From assembly GCA_029243395.1 (NCBI GenBank), contig JAQWSE010000011.1:62001-126000 (forward strand): 64,000 nucleotides of DNA, given 5' to 3'. Of the stretch, positions 16,605-23,813 are shown piece by piece. The notes under the pieces were generated by a model. The model did not search any database. It was not told the DNA's origin and saw only the letters and a program-made list of their open reading frames with translations. Position 1 is the stretch's first letter. Each line of letters begins with the position of its first letter. The translations under genes were made by a program, and so were the position numbers. The DNA is from Paracoccaceae bacterium. Its GTDB lineage: Bacteria > Pseudomonadota > Alphaproteobacteria > Rhodobacterales > Rhodobacteraceae.

Positions 16605-17711
16605 CTATGCAGCTTTAACAGCCTCTACAGCGGGATCAACTAAACCATATTTCATCTTGTTCGCTTCGGCACGGAAGAACTGCAAGTTGGCAATCTGTTC
16701 TTCAGGAAAAGACGTTGATTGTTTTTCAAGATCGGTTAGGTAATTTGAAGCATCCTTGTATGTAGAGATGAACCCTGATGCCTTGGTCATGGACGCTCCT
16801 ATTTCGGGAGAGGCAAGAATTGCATTAAGAAACGTATAAGCATTATCTGCATTTGGCGCATTATTAGCTACGTTATATGTATATACAAAGCCGTATGAAC
16901 CCTCATTCGGGATAGTCATTCCCAATGGAAAACCATCGTTTATCAATGCAGCGGCAGGCCCGTTCCAGCTATGCCCTAGAGCAATGTCCTGGTTTACAAA
17001 CATTTGCTGTACTTCAGCCCCACTGTCATAGTATTTACGAACTAGCGATTTTTTTGAAATCAAGAACTGTTTGGCCTCTTCAACAATGGCTGCTGCCTTG
17101 TCTGGATTATCCATATAAGCTACCATGTTGCCGTCGTAACCAAGCATTAGCATTACGATGGACATCATATCCTGAATAATGTAGGCAGTTTGGCCAGAAT
17201 ATTTTTCTGAAAAAAGAGTGTTCCAAGTCATTGCTTCTTCTTGAGAAACAAGCTCAGTGTTATAGGCCAGGATTTCCATACCTGAGAGTATGGGTGCACC
17301 CCATTTATGACCGTTGATTGTAGCCCAGTCACTTTCCGAGAAGGTTGGGTTAATGTTGCCCCAATTTGATAGACGGTCTGTATCAAGCGGTGCCAGAAGT
17401 TCATTGTCGATAAATTGTAGAAAGCGGTGCCCAGCTACTGTCATGATGTCAACTGTTGGGTTCGGTGCTTCTGCCGCTAGGAGGTTAAATTGCTTACCTT
17501 GATCATCGACGAGACGAATGTTCACTTTTATTCCTGTTTCTGCCTCAAATTGTTTTTTAAAACTTTTCGGCACAAAATCGTTGTAAGTCCAAATATTGAC
17601 CTCACCTCCTGCCGCTGATGCACTGCGTAGATAAACAGGACTAGCCAGAGCAGCACCAGTCATTGCGGCAGTGCTCATGAAACGGCGACGGTTGAAAGTA
17701 AATTTTGTCAT
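16605..17711 (-). CDS. PotD-type extracellular solute-binding protein, Tat-exported
   Basis: 368 residues. The N-terminus carries a twin-arginine signal (NRRRFMSTAAMTGAALASP), with cleavage near SASA-A. The mature protein starts VNIWTYNDFVPKSFKKQF and has the bilobal fold of polyamine-type receptors (SBP_bac_8 type). Tat export implies folding in the cytoplasm, which is common for this group. Polyamine-type receptors of this cluster bind many amines and other small solutes besides putrescine and spermidine, so the ligand is open. Strong ribosome site AAGGAG at 9 bases. Follows the opine-dehydrogenase-like gene by 71 bp. Confidence 0.92.
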   Translation of the reverse strand: MTKFTFNRRRFMSTAAMTGAALASPVYLRSASAAGGEVNIWTYNDFVPKSFKKQFEAETGIKVNIRLVDDQGKQFNLLAAEAPNPTVDIMTVAGHRFLQFIDNELLAPLDTDRLSNWGNINPTFSESDWATINGHKWGAPILSGMEILAYNTELVSQEEAMTWNTLFSEKYSGQTAYIIQDMMSIVMLMLGYDGNMVAYMDNPDKAAAIVEEAKQFLISKKSLVRKYYDSGAEVQQMFVNQDIALGHSWNGPAAALINDGFPLGMTIPNEGSYGFVYTYNVANNAPNADNAYTFLNAILASPEIGASMTKASGFISTYKDASNYLTDLEKQSTSFPEEQIANLQFFRAEANKMKYGLVDPAVEAVKAA

Positions 17712-17782
17712 TTTTGCATCTCCTTGTTGGTTTCTCTAGATTTTGTTGTCCGCACACATCTTAAAGATACCAATATAGGTAT

Positions 17783-18865
17783 CTAGTGCAACAACCCGGT
17801 ACGGGCAGCTTGTTGCAAATTCTTAAGGTTAAAACTATTCAAATCAAGTGCGTTAAGCAATTCATTTTCTTTAGAAAAATCACGGTCATACATAGCCGAA
17901 AAAATCTGGATCCCGGCTTCGTGTAGAATCGCTGGACGATTCACCAATTTTCCTAGAATGACTGTCAGCTGCAACCCATAAGGGACATCTTCGATGATGT
18001 AGCGGCTATGCGCCGTAGCTGGACCAATACCTCCATTGCCTTTTGCATGCATTTGCTGATTCATCTTAGAAATTGATTCTATGGGGATATGAAAACTCAA
18101 GTGAAAGTGTTCAAAAATTGTTTTCACCTTAACACCTAGTGCTTCAGCAATTGCTAAGCGTTCAATATCAAGTTTTTCTAGCAATCGTCCAACACGGGGG
18201 GTAACATTTTGGCCTTGGCTCCAGATCTCGCCTCGTTCCATGCGAGTAATATTGCCTAGGGCTATTCCCAAATGGTTTTGAGGATTAAGGTTGGACAGTG
18301 AAATGGCCAGTAAACCCTTTCTACTTTTGAAGCGGTTTCCAAACAATTTCTTGCAAACTGTTAGAGCGCAATTTGAACGTGTTTCGGGAACTGTGCATAG
18401 GTCAACAGAATCACGGACAGTATTTACACGTACCCCTTTTTTGTTACACCTCTTACCTGTGACAATTGTAGTGCCCCAAGCGGTAATGGGCACAGATATA
18501 CCTCGGGTATTCAGAAGTTGCGCCAAGTAAACTGCTCCTAGAGAAGCGTGGGAAGATACAATTACTTTCTGACGTTCATGAATATATGGAGCTAATTTAT
18601 CCATCACAACCTTGTGTCCGTAGGCTGGTAAAGCAATGATAATTACTTCATTACTAGCAATAAGTGCCTTGGCGGATTTTGCGATCCTTACCTTAAAGTT
18701 CAAGTCCAAGGCGCCTTCAGCTGAAATGCCGTTTTCAAGGCCTTCAGTGCTAATCCCGGAGGGAGACCAAAGCATCGTGTCATGCCCATGATCTGATAAA
18801 AAAGCTGCTGTACCTAATGCAATTGATCCCGCTCCAGCAATTCCTACCCGTAAGCTATCGCTCAT
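17783..18865 (-). CDS. Opine/octopine dehydrogenase-family enzyme
   Basis: 360 residues from ATG 18865 (a GTG at 18892 adds nine). N-terminal Rossmann domain with GAGSIALG and the ALPAYGH segment; C-terminal Octopine_DH helical domain (PF02317) with the signature NHLGIALGNITRMERGE and SRYIIEDVPYGL. Opine dehydrogenases join an amino acid and a 2-oxo acid by reductive amination with NAD(P)H; the reverse reaction releases both. In a catabolic operon with an importer the oxidative, opine-splitting direction is plausible (inference). The ATG overlaps the stop of the preceding gene by eleven bases, so it is coupled. Confidence 0.88.
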   Translation of the reverse strand: MSDSLRVGIAGAGSIALGTAAFLSDHGHDTMLWSPSGISTEGLENGISAEGALDLNFKVRIAKSAKALIASNEVIIIALPAYGHKVVMDKLAPYIHERQKVIVSSHASLGAVYLAQLLNTRGISVPITAWGTTIVTGKRCNKKGVRVNTVRDSVDLCTVPETRSNCALTVCKKLFGNRFKSRKGLLAISLSNLNPQNHLGIALGNITRMERGEIWSQGQNVTPRVGRLLEKLDIERLAIAEALGVKVKTIFEHFHLSFHIPIESISKMNQQMHAKGNGGIGPATAHSRYIIEDVPYGLQLTVILGKLVNRPAILHEAGIQIFSAMYDRDFSKENELLNALDLNSFNLKNLQQAARTGLLH

Positions 18866-19448
18866 GAGAGGGTTCCCGCCGTATTGGGTCACCTAGTACG
18901 TGCATCAACCGGTTAGCCCACCCAAATAATGCTGCTGACAAAATGAGGTCAAGAATTTCAGCCTCCTTGAGCCCAGCCTTACGAAGCTCATCCATATCTT
19001 GAGGGTCAGTTTCAGGGGGTGTTGCTGATAATTTGCGTGCAAAATGAAAAATAGCAGCTTGGCGGGGGGGTAGATCTGCCTTCAACCCTTCGCTAAACAA
19101 TTTTTCAGTTACTTCGGTACTATTTTCCAGCTTTGCGTGGCGGTCTGCATGGACAGCTGCGCAATAGATGCACTGATTTACCATGGATGCTGCAATTGCC
19201 CCCAATTCCCGTTCGGAACGAGACATTCCTCCCTCATCATACATTATAGCATTGAAAAGAGGCGATCGAACAGCAAGACTTTCTACATCATGTGCCAGTG
19301 TCAGGACATAAGCTGAAACTTTCGTGTTAGACGGAGTGATTTTGAGTGCCTCCAGTTGTTCTTTTGTAGCCTCTTCTTGCTTTATCGGAGTGACTCTGGG
19401 TTTCCAAAGTGGAACTCTGCGGGTAAATTTGCGAACCACACTGCTCAT
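18855..19448 (-). CDS. Alkylhydroperoxidase-domain (CMD fold) protein, Avi_7169-like
   Basis: 197 residues from ATG 19448, whose ATGA overlaps the previous stop. The redox motif is QCIYCAAVHADRH (Cys93, Cys96, His100). An N-terminal extension with RRVPLWKPRVTP precedes the CMD domain; this is the layout of TIGR04030 (Avi_7169 family), which is found next to TIGR04029 proteins, exactly as here. These paired families occur in operons with importers and flavin monooxygenases. Reaction unknown: peroxide reduction, or protonation/decarboxylation of a ring-opened product. Family placement is from memory of the family layout, not from a search. Confidence 0.85.
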   Translation of the reverse strand: MSSVVRKFTRRVPLWKPRVTPIKQEEATKEQLEALKITPSNTKVSAYVLTLAHDVESLAVRSPLFNAIMYDEGGMSRSERELGAIAASMVNQCIYCAAVHADRHAKLENSTEVTEKLFSEGLKADLPPRQAAIFHFARKLSATPPETDPQDMDELRKAGLKEAEILDLILSAALFGWANRLMHVLGDPIRREPSHER

Positions 19449-19924
19449 ACCGCGCCATCTTTCATCGTATGCATCCCTGTCGTAATTCGAACTTGATATG
19501 CAATAAATGCCACCAGCTGACATACTCTGACTATATCTTGATCCGCAAAGCCTGCCGCCTGCATATCAGTTATATCATTTTCTTCGATATCACTTGGCAT
19601 ATTTGCCACCTTGTCAACAAAGTCAGTCAATGTGCGAAGATCCATATGAGTTTCATGCCCTGGATGATCAGAAGATGCTTTGGGATCTGCAATCTGCATG
19701 TAGTGCAATGCTAATTCTGAATGCCCTGCTTTTTTAGCAATCCTAGCTGCTAACCAGGCTCTCAATTCATGGGGAAAGGGGCCACAATCCTTTGGGTGTA
19801 TTACTGCATCCTCTGCTGCTTGCGTCAGTTCAAATATCTGGGAACGAGCTTTGACGGCAGTTCCAGTGCTGCTATTATTATTAATGCCTGAAATGGTTAG
19901 CGCAGTAGTGTCGAATATGCTCAT
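19445..19924 (-). CDS. CMD-fold protein lacking the redox CXXC, Avi_7170-like
   Basis: 159 residues from ATG 19924 (ATGA overlap with the flavoprotein gene; the longer reading is inside that gene). Helical, with HELRAWLAARIAKKAGHSELALHY and the C-terminal VCQLVAFIAYQVRITTGMH matching the CMD helices, but no Cys-x-x-Cys. TIGR04029 (CMD domain, Avi_7170 family) proteins have this size and partner. It likely forms a hetero-complex with the redox-active partner encoded immediately downstream, or is a non-redox CMD enzyme. Function inferred only from partnership. Confidence 0.75.
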   Translation of the reverse strand: MSIFDTTALTISGINNNSSTGTAVKARSQIFELTQAAEDAVIHPKDCGPFPHELRAWLAARIAKKAGHSELALHYMQIADPKASSDHPGHETHMDLRTLTDFVDKVANMPSDIEENDITDMQAAGFADQDIVRVCQLVAFIAYQVRITTGMHTMKDGAV

Positions 19925-21387
19925 GCCACTTTTCCTTGATCTTTGTTGGGATGGAGTTCTGTAGGGGCCCATTCATGCCCTTGGAGCTCAGGTTTTTTAT
20001 AGTTTAGCATTAACTGCCAATGTTCCTCTATATCTTCACTATACAACTGTGAAGCTATTGCTCTTGCTAGCCAAGCAGCGCCTTCACTGATACCAGGGAT
20101 ATCACCACTAACCTTTCCAAGGCTAGCTGACGCTCCGTAATTGAAACAAAAAACATTTTTAAGCCAAGGGGCAGTTTCCGCTACTTTTTCGCAGAAGCTA
20201 AAATCAGGATTTAGATAAGGGAAGCACCCAAGTTCGTCATTTTTTTCATCTTTGGGAGGTGTGTAGACATCTTTCCACAGTAAGATGTTACCAGCGTTTT
20301 TGCCAAATTCCGTTCTAGCCAGCGGGTCGATTTTAAAGCCGGTTCCCAGAATTACAAAGTCTGCTAAATATGAGGTATTATCAGAAAAAAAGATCTTCGC
20401 TTGATCACCATGTTGTTGGATTTTAATCGTTTCTTTATCAAAATGAAAATAAGCATTTTTATGCCTACTCACACGAAGTGTAGACCCGTGTGGCGGTGGA
20501 GTTTGAGTGGCAAAAGAATATTGCATAAACCTCCACCTCCATTCATCAGGTAAGGCAGCATAGCCTGCGGTAAAGCCAAAACTACCGATCCCCATCATCT
20601 TATTAATTGTGGGCATCTCCTTACGACGTATCAAGTGTCGTACTTCAGTTGCCCCATGCTCAAGTGCTTCAGCGGCATTGTCTACAGCTGAAGCGCCTAC
20701 TCCTATAACAGCAACACACTTATTTTTTAGCATAGAAAAGTTGATTTCATGTGCACAGTGTGCCCAAAGATCTTGGGACAGGCCATTAACAAAGCTTGGA
20801 ATATTGGGGGACCCAGTTCCATCACGTCCTGTGGCAAAAATCAGCTTCCGGCAGAGTATAGTTTCATCAGTCATGCCTGAAACCTGTAGTCTCAAAAGAT
20901 TCCCTTTGTTTTCCACATGGTCGAGAGAGATTCCATTTTCAATGGGAATATTAAGTACATGACGATACCAACGCAAATAATCCATCCACATAGGACGTAA
21001 AATCTTATCTAAGGCATTCCACTTTGTGACCCCAAATTGAGCTCGATACCAGGCCTGAAATGTAAGTCCACCATGGCTGAAAGCAGGGCCGGTCAAATCC
21101 TTAGGAGATCTCAAGGTTTCCATTCGAGCATAGGTTAACCAAGGACCTTCATAGCCTTCTATTGCTCGATCAAGAATACGGATGTTTTGCATGCCGCCGG
21201 TAATTAGTGATAACCAAGTTACCATACCACACATCCCGCCGCCAACAATGACTACATCGGCGACACCGTCGCGTCGTGGAACCCAATTCTTGCTTGGAAC
21301 CCCCAGGCAGTTAAGATCAGTCCTTAACTTGGTTTCAAGTTCTTGGAGGCCAAGATCATCGTAATAATTTAAATCCGACAGAAACAT
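19921..21387 (-). CDS. FAD/NAD(P)-dependent flavoprotein monooxygenase-like
   Basis: 488 residues. FAD-binding motif VVIVGGGMCGM near residues 46-54 and a second Rossmann motif VAVIGVGASAVDNA near 227 for NADPH, as in class B flavin monooxygenases and lysine/ornithine N-hydroxylases. The ATGRDG strand and VILGTGFKIDP are further FAD contacts. Such enzymes oxygenate amines, sulfides or ketones using NADPH and O2. Cytoplasmic. Its stop overlaps the CMD gene by four bases. It starts 129 bp after the PLP-enzyme gene, with only a weak AAAGAG ribosome site. Strong family call, substrate unknown. Confidence 0.88.
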   Translation of the reverse strand: MFLSDLNYYDDLGLQELETKLRTDLNCLGVPSKNWVPRRDGVADVVIVGGGMCGMVTWLSLITGGMQNIRILDRAIEGYEGPWLTYARMETLRSPKDLTGPAFSHGGLTFQAWYRAQFGVTKWNALDKILRPMWMDYLRWYRHVLNIPIENGISLDHVENKGNLLRLQVSGMTDETILCRKLIFATGRDGTGSPNIPSFVNGLSQDLWAHCAHEINFSMLKNKCVAVIGVGASAVDNAAEALEHGATEVRHLIRRKEMPTINKMMGIGSFGFTAGYAALPDEWRWRFMQYSFATQTPPPHGSTLRVSRHKNAYFHFDKETIKIQQHGDQAKIFFSDNTSYLADFVILGTGFKIDPLARTEFGKNAGNILLWKDVYTPPKDEKNDELGCFPYLNPDFSFCEKVAETAPWLKNVFCFNYGASASLGKVSGDIPGISEGAAWLARAIASQLYSEDIEEHWQLMLNYKKPELQGHEWAPTELHPNKDQGKVA

Positions 21388-21516
21388 GAGTGTTTTAACT
21401 CTTTATCTTCACATTCATTATTATTCTTCAAGATGATACCAGTGCATGTCTAAGTTATCAACATGGCATCTATTTATCTTACACATTTTGGAACATGAGA
21501 CTAGAAAAAGAGTTCT

Positions 21517-22977
21517 TCAGGATAGGGAACGTTTTCTATTAGCATCATTTGGTAAGAATTGAGCATTCCGGGGGTCAGCATAGTAATAACCTTGATATTC
21601 AGCCGCTGAATTGGCAAGTTTCCCCACGCCATTTATCAGCTTGGTAACCTTTTCATCAGTCATTAGAGCTGAAAAATTGAGTCGCACCCAACCTGGTTTC
21701 TCCAATTCTTGCCCAGTATTAATCAGGCGTTCAAGTTCTACAGAGCTTTCTTGCTCGAGGCCAAGCAAACGGTGAGCATAAGGTCCAGCGCATGCACATC
21801 CTCCTCTCGCTTGAATGCCTTCAACATCGCTCAAAAGTCGGGTAAAAAGCTGATGGTGAATATACGCACCTTTTCCATCTCGTATTCTGAAAGATAAGAT
21901 TGGTAATGCATTAGCTATTTCAGCGCCAAAAATTTCAAGACTTTCGTTCCGTGACCAAATTTCAAGGACCTTTGCGCGTAATTCTTGCTGTCGCTCAATC
22001 AGCCAGTCCTGCCCTAAGGCTTCTTTAACAAGCATGACAAGTGCCACACGTATATCTCCAATTATATTTGGGGTTCCACCTTCTTCTCTTGCCGAGACAC
22101 AGTTGGAATAGGTGTGTCTCCAGGGGGACACAAAGTTCACCGTTCCTCCTCCTGGTAGTGTTGGTTGCTTGAGACTAACGATTTCATCACGTAAGATCAT
22201 TACACCACTTGCTGCTGGCCCTCCAGGAAACTTGTGAGGAGAAAAAACAAGGGCATCTATAGCTGCAGACGAGCCTACATTCATATCCATAGGCATATAA
22301 GGTGCTCCACATCCATAATCCCATATTGCAAGGGCTCCCTTTGATTTTAATAACCGGGTCACTGCATTTACATCGGTTATGATACCTGTGACATTTGATG
22401 CGGCCGAGAAAGCCCCAACAACAATGTCGGTAGACAAGGATTTTTCGAGCACCTTTCCCAAGGTCTTAAGACAAGGTCCTCCTTGACTGCTTTCGTCAAT
22501 TTCGATTATTTCGGCACCACTTTCGCGCCAAGGTAGTAAATTGGAATGATGTTCATAAGGTCCTACTAGAATTAGAGCTTGCCCGCCCTTCGACAGTATA
22601 CCTCTGATGTCTAACAAGCCAACAATTCGGTTGATCCCAGCTGTTGACCCTGATCCAGTAAAAACTACACTTGTACCAGAGTGGGCCGCCGTCATTCGCG
22701 CAATTTCTAGACGTGCTGCTTCTCGCATTTCTGTAATATAAGCACCACAATATGAAGCCTTAGTATGGCTATTGGCATAATAGGGTAATACTTTTTGACG
22801 AATAAAATTTTCTACCTGATCCAGTGCTCTTCCTGATGCTACATAGTCAGCATAGATCATTTCTCGAGGGCCAAAAGGTCCCTCGATTTCAATTCCATCT
22901 CCGATTAAACCCGAACGAATCCAATCTACGATGTCGTCTCTTTGCAACGATTCTTTGAACTCTTCAAGAGGGTACAT
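21517..22977 (-). CDS. Class V PLP-dependent aminotransferase-fold enzyme (cysteine-desulfurase-like)
   Basis: 486 residues from ATG 22977 (AAAGAG 8 bases upstream); TTG 23082 and ATG 23013 are upstream alternatives. Fold type I: YADYVASG, FTGSGSTAGINR (phosphate loop), PYEHHSNLLPWRE (His stacking on PLP), WDYGCGAPYMP (Asp to pyridine N) and SPHKFPGG with Lys249 as Schiff base. The C-terminal RGGCACAGPYAHRLLG places a cysteine where SufS/CsdA keep their catalytic one, so a C-S lyase or persulfide-forming activity is possible; cysteine desulfurases usually have RxGHHC. It is the first gene of the operon. Confidence 0.87.
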   Translation of the reverse strand: MYPLEEFKESLQRDDIVDWIRSGLIGDGIEIEGPFGPREMIYADYVASGRALDQVENFIRQKVLPYYANSHTKASYCGAYITEMREAARLEIARMTAAHSGTSVVFTGSGSTAGINRIVGLLDIRGILSKGGQALILVGPYEHHSNLLPWRESGAEIIEIDESSQGGPCLKTLGKVLEKSLSTDIVVGAFSAASNVTGIITDVNAVTRLLKSKGALAIWDYGCGAPYMPMDMNVGSSAAIDALVFSPHKFPGGPAASGVMILRDEIVSLKQPTLPGGGTVNFVSPWRHTYSNCVSAREEGGTPNIIGDIRVALVMLVKEALGQDWLIERQQELRAKVLEIWSRNESLEIFGAEIANALPILSFRIRDGKGAYIHHQLFTRLLSDVEGIQARGGCACAGPYAHRLLGLEQESSVELERLINTGQELEKPGWVRLNFSALMTDEKVTKLINGVGKLANSAAEYQGYYYADPRNAQFLPNDANRKRSLS

Positions 22978-23215
22978 GTAAATCTCTTTGTTAGGCTTTT
23001 TAAGTCCTAACATTGCATTTTTTTTTGAATATCTCAAAGAAAAATTTACGAGTGCCGTAGAACTTCTCTTAGTCACTCTCAACTTAATGGTGGTTTTATA
23101 ACAACATCATAAAATAGCAATCATTTTATGATCAAGAGATAATAGATTGGTATTCAAAAGGATGCACTTTTATTAAACTAACTACTTAAGTAGGCAGGAC
23201 TTGCGGAGGATATGA

Positions 23216-23647
23216 TCAGCCACTCAAATATTCTTTAAGCATTTGATTCTCATACTCAAATTTCTCAAGCAACCTATTCACCACATCCCCGATAGACACA
23301 ATGCCGATAGGCTTTTTATTCTCTACAATTGGTATGTGTCTGATTTTGTTTTTTGTCATGAGCTCCATGAGTTTGTTAGAAAAAATCTCTCGATCACAAG
23401 ATATGACTGGGTGCGTCATTAGTTCTTTTACGGGTTTATCGCAGAAATCGTTGTACGAGCTTTTTGCAAGTGCTTTTACAATATCTCTCTCAGACAGAAT
23501 GCCTGTTAATTCCATTTCCTGATTGATTACAGGAATTGCCCCAATGTTATAATTCCCCAACTTTTTGACTGCATTACTGACAGTTTCTGATTCCTGAAGT
23601 GTCACCAAAGGTCTTTTAATTAAGTTGTTAACAAGGGTTTTGGACAT
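23216..23647 (-). CDS. CBS-domain-pair protein
   Basis: 143 residues forming a tandem CBS pair (about 1-65 and 75-135): LVTLQESETVSNAVKKLGNY, IPVINQEMELTGILSERDIV, then HPVISCDREIFSNKLMELMT and IPIVENKKPIGIVSIGDVV. Such stand-alone CBS proteins bind adenine nucleotides (AMP, ATP, sometimes NAD or SAM) and regulate a partner or report energy state. ATG with AAAGG upstream. Only 39 bases separate its start from a 45-bp palindrome shared with the divergent TPR-methyltransferase gene. Function of this one is unknown. Confidence 0.9.
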   Translation of the reverse strand: MSKTLVNNLIKRPLVTLQESETVSNAVKKLGNYNIGAIPVINQEMELTGILSERDIVKALAKSSYNDFCDKPVKELMTHPVISCDREIFSNKLMELMTKNKIRHIPIVENKKPIGIVSIGDVVNRLLEKFEYENQMLKEYLSG

Positions 23648-23686
23648 TCTTTACCTTTCTTTACAGAGTTTCTTGATTTTTCCTCC

Positions 23687-23731
23687 AAAAATACCTTATA
23701 GTTTACGTCACGTAAACTATAAGGTATTTTT
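23687..23731. repeat. 45-bp near-perfect palindrome between divergent genes
   Basis: Two perfect 22-base arms (23687-23708 and 23710-23731) flank a single C at 23709. The left arm runs AAAAATACCTTATAG then TTTACGT. A-tract at the left end and T-tract at the right end make it look like a two-way terminator hairpin, yet it lies upstream of both neighbours (CBS gene start 23647; TPR gene start 23814). It could be a cruciform operator, a leader attenuator for both genes, or a small repeat element. Confidence 0.85.
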
Positions 23732-23813
23732 GTTGTTAGCATAAGTCAATTTTTTGTTTTTCTCGTGTATTTTCTTAGTTAGTTGTGTCGAAGTCATTTT
23801 CGAGGTGGCAAAC

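Noticed and set aside
23687-23731. Rho-independent terminator of a neighbouring gene
   Set aside because: Both adjacent genes are transcribed away from it; no gene runs into it from either side.
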